This document shows positions 1 to 4,551 of a stretch of DNA of 8,164 nt, piece by piece. Under the pieces are notes generated by a model. It worked only from the letters and a program-made list of their open reading frames with translations. It did not search any database and had not been told where the DNA came from. This stretch comes from a bacterium (GTDB lineage: Bacteria; Oederibacteriota; JAJYGY01), in NCBI GenBank assembly GCA_021790555.1, contig JAJYGY010000189.1:1-8164 (forward strand), in the 5' to 3' direction. How positions within the stretch are numbered: position 1 is the first letter of the stretch; every line of letters begins with the position of its first letter. The translations under genes were made by a program, and so were the position numbers.

Positions 1-323
1 CGGTTGTTGGCCACGCACACCGAGCAGACGTGGTTGCGCTCGGCGAAGAGCAGCTCCACGGTGAGGCGCTGGTATTTGCGCAGGCGCTCGGTGTCCGTGC
101 GGTACTTCTGGTTGGCCGCCACCAGGGTGGTGCAGGCCGGGAAAAGCCGCGGGCTGCCCTCCATCTCCACCAGGCAGAGGCGGCAGGCCCCCACCATGCT
201 CAGCCCCTTCAGGGCGCACAGGGTCCTGATCTCGATCCCGTTCTGGCGGCAGGCCGCCAGAACGGTCTGGCCGGCCTCGGCCTTGATCTTCTTGTCGTTG
301 ACCTGTATCTCGACGGTCTGCAT
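1..323 (-). CDS. hoxU: HoxU, diaphorase subunit of bidirectional [NiFe] hydrogenase (N-terminal part, cut by window edge)
   Basis: The visible 107 residues are the N-terminus of an iron-sulfur subunit that carries electrons between the HoxEF flavoprotein arm and the [NiFe] hydrogenase arm in the cytoplasm. A plant-type [2Fe-2S] domain has C36, C47, C50 and C64 (the GACRLCLVE block). It is followed by VELLFAERNHVCSVC at 89-103, which begins the His/Cys-ligated cluster region. The H-V-C-x2-C spacing is that of HoxU. NuoG and trimeric FeFe-hydrogenase subunits instead have HPxxCxxC. The ATG shares one base with the hoxF stop (TGATG), so translation is probably coupled. HoxU proteins are roughly 240 residues, so more than half lies beyond the left edge. 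The N-terminal part of a larger FeFe-hydrogenase or formate dehydrogenase subunit is a less likely alternative. Confidence 0.85.
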   Translation of the reverse strand, partial: MQTVEIQVNDKKIKAEAGQTVLAACRQNGIEIRTLCALKGLSMVGACRLCLVEMEGSPRLFPACTTLVAANQKYRTDTERLRKYQRLTVELLFAERNHVCSVCVANN

Positions 324-2005
324 CAGCGGACTCCTGTCAGCGAGGCGGTTTTGCACACCCCGGCGGGGCATTTCTTGTCGACGATGTGGGCCAGGTACTC
401 GTCGCGGAAATAGCGCAGGGTGCTGATGAGCGGATTGGGCGCGTTCTGCCCCAGGCCGCAAAGGCTGGCCTCCTTGACATAGGGCGCCAGCTCCTCCAGG
501 AGCTCCAGGTCCTGCATGGTCCCCTGGCCGTTGCAGATCTTGGAAAGCAGGTGGTGGAGCTGGGTGGTGCCCACCCGGCAGGGGATGCACTTCCCGCAGG
601 ACTCGTCCATGCAGAACTCGGTGAAGTAGCGGGCCACGTCCACCATGCACGAACTCTCGTCCATCACGATCAGGCCGCCCGAACCCATGATGGAGCCCAG
701 GCCCACCAGCGATTCGTAGTCCACCCGGACGTCCAGGTGCTGCTCGGGAATGCAGCCGCCCGAGGGGCCGCCCGTCTGGGCCGCCTTGAAGCGCTTGCCC
801 CCGGGGATGCCCCCGCCGATGTCGAAGAGGATCTCGCGAAGGGTCATGCCCATGGGAACTTCGATGAGGCCGGTGTTGGCGATCTTGCCGGCCAGGGCGA
901 AGACCTTGGTGCCCGGGCTCTTGGGCGTGCCGATGGACTTGAACCAGTCGGCGCCGCGCCTGAGCACCGGGGCGATGTTGGCGAAGGTCTCCACGTTGTT
1001 GATCAGGGTGGGCTTCCCCCTCAGCCCGGATTCGGCCGGATAAGGGGGCCGCGGCCTGGGCACGCCCCGCTTCCCCTCGATGGAGGCGATCAGGGCCGTC
1101 TCCTCCCCGCAGACGAAGGCGCCCGCGCCGATGCGGACCTCCACGTCGAAGTTGAAGTCGGTCTCGAAGATCCGCTGGCCCAGCAGCCCCAGCTTCTTGG
1201 CCTGCTTGATGGCGATCTCCAGGCGCTTGATGGCCAGGGGATACTCGCCGCGCACGTAGGCGTAGCCCTTGTTGGCGCCCACGGCGTAGCCGGCGATGGC
1301 CATGCCCTCGAGGATGCGGTGGGGATCCCCCTCCAGCACGCTGCGGTCCATGAAGGCCCCGGGATCGCCCTCGTCCCCGTTGCAGATGACGTACTTCTCG
1401 TCCGAAACGTACTTGTAGACCATCTCCCATTTCAGTCCGGCCGGAAAGCCGGCCCCGCCACGCCCGCGCAGGCCGCTTTCCTTCAATTCACCGATGACCT
1501 CCTCGCGCGACATGGAAGTCAGGACCTTTTCGAGCGCCCGGTAACCGTCGTGGGCGATGTAGTCCTCGATTTCCTCGGGATTGATCTCGCCGCAGTTCTC
1601 CAGCACGACCTTGACCTGCCTCTTGTAGAAGGGCAGCTCGCGCGAGGCCTTCTCCTTCGCCCCGGAATCGGAGAACAGCAGCAGGTCGTCGACCAGCGAC
1701 CGGTTGCGCAGGTGCTTCTCCACGATCTGCCCGGCCCTGCCCGCGGCAACCTTCTGGTAGACCGTGTCCTCGGCCTCCATCTTCACCAGGGGCCCCTGGT
1801 TGCAGGCCCCCATGCAGCCCACCGGCACCACCTGAACGTCCTTCTCCAGCCCGGCCTCCCTCACCGCCTTCTGGGTGGCGTCCAGAACCTCCAGCGCGCC
1901 GGAGGACAGGCAGCCCGCCCCGGCGCAGACGCAGACCTTGTTCTTCAGGCCGGCCCTCTTCCGCCTGGCGGCCTGGGCGATTTCATTGAGCTTTTCCAGG
2001 TTCAT
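323..2005 (-). CDS. hoxF: HoxF, NAD(P)H- and FMN-binding diaphorase subunit of bidirectional hydrogenase
   Basis: This 560-residue NuoF-family flavoprotein moves electrons between NAD(P)H and the hydrogenase iron-sulfur chain. Residues 1-100 form a thioredoxin-like [2Fe-2S] domain (C27, C32, C64, C68; CMGACNQGP). The NADH/FMN fold follows, with GRGGAGFP at 181-188 and GAGAFVCGEETAL at 293-305. The [4Fe-4S] site is C470, C473, C476 (SCGKCIPCRVG) plus C516. The chain ends just after CPAGVC (546-551). It lacks the C-terminal 2[4Fe-4S] ferredoxin domain of HndC/HydB-type FeFe-hydrogenase subunits, which favours HoxF. The start at 2005 is chosen because it gives an ATGA overlap with hoxE and begins the HoxF-like N-terminus; the same frame stays open upstream, but that stretch is the shadow of hoxE. 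The NAD-linked formate dehydrogenase beta subunit is the main alternative; the downstream HoxU-like gene argues against it. Confidence 0.9.
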   Translation of the reverse strand: MNLEKLNEIAQAARRKRAGLKNKVCVCAGAGCLSSGALEVLDATQKAVREAGLEKDVQVVPVGCMGACNQGPLVKMEAEDTVYQKVAAGRAGQIVEKHLRNRSLVDDLLLFSDSGAKEKASRELPFYKRQVKVVLENCGEINPEEIEDYIAHDGYRALEKVLTSMSREEVIGELKESGLRGRGGAGFPAGLKWEMVYKYVSDEKYVICNGDEGDPGAFMDRSVLEGDPHRILEGMAIAGYAVGANKGYAYVRGEYPLAIKRLEIAIKQAKKLGLLGQRIFETDFNFDVEVRIGAGAFVCGEETALIASIEGKRGVPRPRPPYPAESGLRGKPTLINNVETFANIAPVLRRGADWFKSIGTPKSPGTKVFALAGKIANTGLIEVPMGMTLREILFDIGGGIPGGKRFKAAQTGGPSGGCIPEQHLDVRVDYESLVGLGSIMGSGGLIVMDESSCMVDVARYFTEFCMDESCGKCIPCRVGTTQLHHLLSKICNGQGTMQDLELLEELAPYVKEASLCGLGQNAPNPLISTLRYFRDEYLAHIVDKKCPAGVCKTASLTGVR

Positions 2006-2520
2006 GACGCGGCCCCCACTTTGTTCTGGATCATGGCTGAAATCTCCTCCGGGGTGGCCTTGGCCACCACCTTGTCGTCGATCACGACCGCGGGCGCCAG
2101 CCCGCAGGCCCCCAGGCAGCGCGCCTGCTCCAGCCCCACCTTGTTGTCCGGCGTGACCATGCCGGGCCGGATGCCGAACTTCCTTTCCAGGTGGTCCAGG
2201 ATGGATTGCGCCCCCTTGACGTAGCAGGCCGTGCCGGTGCAAACCACCACGCTGTGCTCGGCCTTGGGCTTCAGTGAAAAGAAATGATAGAAGGTCACCA
2301 CCCCGTAGACCCTGCTGGGCGGGATCTTCAGTTCCCTCCCGATGTAGCGCAGCACGTTGACGGGAAGGTATCCGAAGATTTCCTGGGCCAGGTGCAGGAT
2401 CTGGATGAGCGAATCCTGGCGGCGCTGGTACTGGCGGATGGCGGCCCCGATCTTCGCGATGCGCGGATCGGAAGCCTGGACTTCCGTGAACTGCGCGGCG
2501 TGTTGGAACGTGAAGGACAT
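2002..2520 (-). CDS. hoxE: HoxE, thioredoxin-like [2Fe-2S] diaphorase subunit
   Basis: This 172-residue NuoE-family protein is first in the hoxEFU cluster and carries a single [2Fe-2S] cluster that works with HoxF in electron transfer to and from NAD(P)H. An N-terminal helical part includes LAQEIFGYLPVNVLRYIG (44-61). It is followed by the thioredoxin-like cluster domain with ligands C94 and C99 (CTGTACYVKG) and C135 and C139 (CLGACGLAP). The length is normal for the family. Two adjacent ATGs occur, ending at 2523 and 2520. The ribosome-binding sequence GGGGAG (2532-2527) lies 3 bases from the first and 6 from the second, so I prefer the second; 2523 remains possible. The TGA stop overlaps the hoxF ATG in ATGA. 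Confidence 0.9.
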   Translation of the reverse strand: MSFTFQHAAQFTEVQASDPRIAKIGAAIRQYQRRQDSLIQILHLAQEIFGYLPVNVLRYIGRELKIPPSRVYGVVTFYHFFSLKPKAEHSVVVCTGTACYVKGAQSILDHLERKFGIRPGMVTPDNKVGLEQARCLGACGLAPAVVIDDKVVAKATPEEISAMIQNKVGAAS

Positions 2521-2544
2521 CATCGACTCCCCAAAAGGATTCCA

Positions 2545-2561
2545 CGGGCCGTTCTGGCCCG
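2545..2561 (-). other. Hairpin in the hoxE leader
   Basis: A perfect 6-bp inverted repeat, CGGGCC then a 5-base loop then GGCCCG, lies about 13 bases upstream of the hoxE ribosome-binding site. If the start site predicted at about 2564 is right, the hairpin spans roughly +4 to +20 of the hox mRNA. It could protect the 5' end. No T-run follows, so it is not an intrinsic terminator. The function is inferred. Confidence 0.4.
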
Positions 2562-2570
2562 CCGTCAGCC

Positions 2571-2579
2571 TTTATAGCA
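2571..2579 (-). promoter_or_regulatory. Extended -10 of the hoxEFU promoter
   Basis: The minus strand reads TGCTATAAA, a TGn-extended -10 with hexamer TATAAA at 2576-2571. This predicts transcription start near 2564, about 41 bases upstream of the hoxE ATG. No good -35 hexamer is present at 16-18 bp. That fits a promoter that depends on an activator, and the Fnr-type palindrome at 2599-2612 is centred at -41.5. Confidence 0.55.
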
Positions 2580-2598
2580 GCGCGGCGCGCGCTTCGAC

Positions 2599-2612
2599 AT
2601 GACCGCCGTCAG
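2599..2612. promoter_or_regulatory. Fnr/Crp-family-type operator at -41.5 of hoxE
   Basis: The 14-mer ATGACCGCCGTCAG contains the perfect inverted repeat TGAC-N4-GTCA. The Fnr/Dnr-type consensus is TTGAT-N4-ATCAA, and this site matches its TGA-N6-TCA core. Its centre (2605.5) is exactly 41.5 bp from the start predicted by the TATAAA hexamer, the class II activation position. Which protein binds is not shown; regulator 1 at 3766 is the local candidate. Confidence 0.55.
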
Positions 2613-2623
2613 GATGGGAGGGC

Positions 2624-2647
2624 TTTTTCGCGGAATTCCGGAAAAAA
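2624..2647. repeat. AT-flanked imperfect dyad upstream of the hoxE promoter
   Basis: A 24-bp dyad is centred between 2635 and 2636: a T5 run, the 10-bp palindrome CGGAATTCCG, and an A run, with 10 of 12 positions paired. It is an AT-rich island in GC-rich DNA at about -60 to -83 of the predicted hox start, between the two Fnr-type palindromes. It may be an operator for another protein or an architectural site. Confidence 0.35.
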
Positions 2648-2674
2648 AGCGGCGGACGAGGGGTGCGGCTCCGC
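2642..2674 (-). terminator. Weak candidate terminator for the DGC-thioesterase transcript
   Basis: On the minus strand, GCGGA (2674-2670) and TCCGC (2656-2652) can pair around a 13-base loop. Three bases later comes a run of seven T (2648-2642). The stem is short and the loop large, so termination would be partial at best. Its place just after the thioesterase gene and before the hox promoter is the main reason to list it. Confidence 0.25.
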
Positions 2675-2689
2675 GCGGCAAGGGCAAGC

Positions 2690-2703
2690 TTGACTCGCGT
2701 CAA
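2690..2703. promoter_or_regulatory. Second Fnr/Crp-family-type palindrome upstream of hoxE
   Basis: TTGACTCGCGTCAA is a perfect 5-bp inverted repeat with a 4-base spacer (6 bp when the flanking C/G pair is counted). It is the best Fnr-type match in the window. It contains the thioesterase stop codon (TCA at 2700-2702) and is centred 91 bp upstream of the -41.5 site, at about -132.5 of the predicted hox start. It could be an auxiliary site for the hox promoter. Confidence 0.45.
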
Positions 2704-3137
2704 GGCGGGGGCGGCACGGGGAAGAAGGTGGACGTGGCGACCGCCAGCAGGCGGGAGCCGGATTCCTCGAACACGCGGATCTCCCACACCAGCGTGCGTC
2801 CGCCCTGGTGCAGCAGTTCGGCCCGGGCCAGGGCAGCGCCGTGCCGGATGTTGCCCAGAAAGTTGATCTTCATTTCACCCGTCACCACGTGCCATCCCTC
2901 GGGCAGGAGCGACAGCGCGCCCACGGCCCCGGCCGTGTCGCTGAGCGTGGCGATGGCTCCGCCGTGCAGCAGGCCGCCCGTCTGGCTGGCCGGCTTGGAC
3001 CAGGGCAGGCGCACCACGGCCGTCCCCCCGCCCGCTTCCACGATCTCAAGCCCCAGGGCCGTGGCCAGCGTCCCGTCGTGGGCAAGGTCGGCGAGGATCC
3101 GGTCCAGCGCGCTTCCCTTTTTGAGGGCGTCCCCCAT
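2700..3137 (-). CDS. PaaI-type hotdog-fold acyl-CoA thioesterase
   Basis: This 145-residue protein has the size and motif of the PaaI/4HBT family, cytoplasmic hotdog enzymes that hydrolyse acyl-CoA thioesters. The signature GGLLHGGAIATLSDTAG lies at 54-70, with H58-G-G and candidate catalytic D67. A typical C-terminal strand block follows (GEMKINFLGNIRHG at 87-100). The substrate cannot be read from the sequence. The start at 3137 is chosen for the strong ribosome-binding site GGAGGT five bases upstream; an upstream in-frame ATG at 3176 lacks this support. The protein ends in VPPPP. It lies 48 bp after the DGC gene, probably in the same transcript, and 179 bp before hoxE. A link to hydrogenase is suggested only by position. 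Confidence 0.8.
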   Translation of the reverse strand: MGDALKKGSALDRILADLAHDGTLATALGLEIVEAGGGTAVVRLPWSKPASQTGGLLHGGAIATLSDTAGAVGALSLLPEGWHVVTGEMKINFLGNIRHGAALARAELLHQGGRTLVWEIRVFEESGSRLLAVATSTFFPVPPPP

Positions 3138-3185
3138 GTTCCACCTCCGTCGCGGGTCCGTCCCGCGTCCGGTCAAATTCGTTTT

Positions 3186-3620
3186 TTATCGTTCCAGGGA
3201 TCCGTTCTGGTCGGCTTGGTGGGAACCTTCCTCGGCGCCGGCTGGCGGGGCCGTCTGGACGCGGTCCCGCCTTCCCAAGGCCTCGACGATGGATTCGTAG
3301 AAGCCCTCGGCCTCGAGGCGGTCGAAATCCGGGCGGGCCGTCTTGCGGGCGCCCCATTGCAGCAGGTTGAAATAGTGCGAAAAACCCAGGCCGGCCTTTT
3401 CCAGGACCCGGCGCACGCAGGCCTCCCCGCAGGCGTCGATGGCGATGAGCGCCGGGGCGGCCTTGGCCCTGGCGGCCAGGTCCTCATTGCCGCAGGCCAG
3501 GGCCAGTGGGCAACCCATCTCCGCCACTTTCCGGGCGTCCAGGCGCGCGGCGATCCAGTTCGCCATCTGGCCGCTGCCGCAGGCCCCTGAGCAGGCAAAT
3601 ACCATTTTCTTCCTGGCCAT
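3186..3620 (-). CDS. DGC-domain-like putative zinc-binding cysteine protein
   Basis: This 144-residue protein resembles the DGC family of putative zinc-binding proteins, whose biochemical role is not established. The N-terminus has FACSGACGSGQMANWIA (8-24), matching the family's CSG-x3-GQ opening but with a second cysteine (C14). The family's central DGCPxxC motif appears here as DACGEAC (62-68), with Ala for Gly and Gly for Pro, followed by VRRVLEKAG. Other cysteines are C37 and C43, giving six in all, suitable for metal or iron-sulfur binding. Residues about 118-144 are a charged, probably disordered tail. The start at 3620 has GGAGG four bases upstream. The in-frame ATG at 3662 would precede the predicted transcription start at 3654. 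The gene is divergent from regulator 1 and leads the thioesterase. Confidence 0.65.
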   Translation of the reverse strand: MARKKMVFACSGACGSGQMANWIAARLDARKVAEMGCPLALACGNEDLAARAKAAPALIAIDACGEACVRRVLEKAGLGFSHYFNLLQWGARKTARPDFDRLEAEGFYESIVEALGRRDRVQTAPPAGAEEGSHQADQNGSLER

Positions 3621-3660
3621 GTCTCCTCCGATGGGGTGCCTCCGGATCCGATTCCAGGCC

Positions 3661-3666
3661 ATTCTG
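3661..3666 (-). promoter_or_regulatory. Candidate -10 of the DGC-thioesterase operon
   Basis: The minus strand reads CAGAAT, four of six matches to TATAAT. It predicts a start near 3654, 34 bases before the DGC start codon. The Fnr-type site at 3689-3702 is then centred at -41.5. The hexamer is weak on its own; the spacing is the supporting argument. Confidence 0.35.
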
Positions 3667-3688
3667 ACGGCTTTTCCGCGGTTATAAA

Positions 3689-3702
3689 ATGACCTGGATC
3701 AA
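3689..3702. promoter_or_regulatory. Fnr/Crp-family-type operator in the divergent DGC/regulator 1 region
   Basis: ATGACCTGGATCAA contains TGAC-N4-ATCA, and its right half is the exact reverse complement of the Fnr half-site TTGAT. The centre is 3695.5. It lies 41.5 bp from the start predicted for regulator 1 (3737) and 41.5 bp from that predicted for the DGC operon (3654). One bound dimer could therefore act at both divergent promoters. Confidence 0.5.
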
Positions 3703-3724
3703 TGCCTTTCCAGGGGCTTCCCTG

Positions 3725-3730
3725 TATGTT
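3725..3730 (+). promoter_or_regulatory. Candidate -10 of the regulator 1 gene
   Basis: TATGTT keeps the key -12 T, -11 A and -7 T of a sigma-70-type -10 and predicts transcription from about 3737, a leader of about 29 bases. There is no clear -35. The Fnr-type palindrome at -41.5 would take its place in a class II activated promoter. Confidence 0.4.
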
Positions 3731-3749
3731 TTGGTTGTCCCATACCAAA
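3730..3749. promoter_or_regulatory. Inverted repeat over the regulator 1 transcription start
   Basis: TTTGGT and ACCAAA form a perfect 6-bp inverted repeat with an 8-base spacer. It covers about -7 to +13 of the predicted start, where a bound protein would block transcription. It is unlike the Fnr-type sites, so a different repressor is possible. The ribosome-binding site AGGAG (3756-3760) follows. Confidence 0.35.
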
Positions 3750-3765
3750 CGCCTTAGGAGCGGCC

Positions 3766-4551
3766 ATGCTTCCTTCCGACCAGACTTCCGGTCACGCCAA
3801 GGCCCTGGAATCGCTGCGGGCCTTTTTGACGTTTTCCGAAATGGACCCGAAGGCGCAGTTTTCCTGTTCCAAGACCGCGGTGATGTACAAGAAAAATTCG
3901 ATGATCTTCCGCGAGGGCGACCAGCCGTTCGGATTTTTCGGGGTCTGCGGCGGGATGCTGAAGCTCTACAAAACCGGCCTCCACGGCAGCCAGCAGACCC
4001 TCTCCATCGTCCCCACCGGGGGCCTGGTGGGCACGCGCGCCCTGCTGGCCGACGAGCCCTACTCGGCGACGGCCGCGGCCGTGGAGCCGTCGCGGGTGCT
4101 GTTCTTTTCGCGCGAAGTCTTCTACGCCCTGCTTAAGGAGCACGGCGAAATGCTGCTTCCGCTCACCATCCGCCTTTCCAAGGAACTGGGCAGGGAGCGC
4201 GAAGCCTGGCTGTCCTTCTCCGACCTGCCCGCCGAGACCCGGCTGGCCCGCTGCCTGCTGGACCTGCAGCAGTCCTTCTCGCGCTTCCGCCGCAGCCCGG
4301 GCATTGAATCCATCCGCTTCCCCCGCTACGAAATGGCCTCGCTCATCGGGGTCAGCCCGGAGACCGTCAGCCGCCTGCTGGCCGAGCTGAAGTCCAAGGG
4401 CGCGCTGCTCCTGCGCGGCCGCCGCATCATCTTCCACGACACCGCGCTCCTGCGCTCCATCGCCGAGCTGGGCAGGGACCAGTCCGGGCCTTCCAGGCTG
4501 CTCCCGCCCCAGCCCGCCGCGCGGTTCGCCCCGGCGCAGTCGCCGGCCTAG
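3766..4551 (+). CDS. Crp/Fnr-family transcriptional regulator (regulator 1)
   Basis: This 261-residue protein has a cyclic-nucleotide-binding-type sensor domain (about 35-130), a dimer helix (about 131-155) and a C-terminal winged helix-turn-helix (about 183-235). The recognition helix SPETVSRLLAEL (197-208) has the E, S and R that Fnr uses to read TTGA half-sites (ETISRLL in Fnr). The phosphate-binding segment reads LVGTRALLADEPYSAT: the Glu and Arg that bind cAMP in CRP are replaced by Thr and Tyr, so cAMP is unlikely to be the signal. Only C34, C61 and C163 are present, so Fnr's N-terminal four-cysteine [4Fe-4S] site is absent. Heme or another ligand is possible. The start has AGGAG five bases upstream. 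A Pro-rich tail (about 240-261) ends in a stop that overlaps the stop of the convergent gene. Candidate targets are the TGAC-N4-[G/A]TCA sites in this window. Confidence 0.88.
   Translation: MLPSDQTSGHAKALESLRAFLTFSEMDPKAQFSCSKTAVMYKKNSMIFREGDQPFGFFGVCGGMLKLYKTGLHGSQQTLSIVPTGGLVGTRALLADEPYSATAAAVEPSRVLFFSREVFYALLKEHGEMLLPLTIRLSKELGREREAWLSFSDLPAETRLARCLLDLQQSFSRFRRSPGIESIRFPRYEMASLIGVSPETVSRLLAELKSKGALLLRGRRIIFHDTALLRSIAELGRDQSGPSRLLPPQPAARFAPAQSPA

Noticed and set aside
386..2224. A 612-codon open frame on the plus strand opposite hoxF and hoxE
   Set aside because: It is the antisense shadow of two clear NuoE/NuoF-family genes in GC-rich DNA. Its translation has no recognisable domain and low-complexity Ala/Gly/Leu/Pro composition.
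323..2520. Assignment of hoxEF as HndA/HndC or HydC/HydB of an FeFe hydrogenase
   Set aside because: The HoxF protein stops after CPAGVC and lacks the C-terminal two-cluster ferredoxin domain of those subunits. The next gene has the HoxU-type NHVCxxC motif, not HPxxCxxC.
323..2545. HoxF read from an upstream ATG as a 740-residue protein
   Set aside because: The extra 180 residues are the shadow of hoxE in another frame. The ATG at 2005 overlaps the hoxE stop in ATGA and begins the HoxF-like N-terminus.
3138..3176. Longer start for the thioesterase
   Set aside because: The added residues are Arg-rich and unlike the family. GGAGGT is ideally placed before the ATG at 3137.
3170..3180. TTTGACC half-site upstream of the thioesterase as a fourth Fnr-type operator
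   Set aside because: No second half-site follows at the four-base spacing, and no -10 lies downstream of it.
3621..3662. Longer start for the DGC-type protein (MAWNRIRR...)
   Set aside because: It lacks a good ribosome-binding site, would precede the predicted transcription start, and adds residues before the conserved N-terminus. GGAGG precedes the ATG at 3620.
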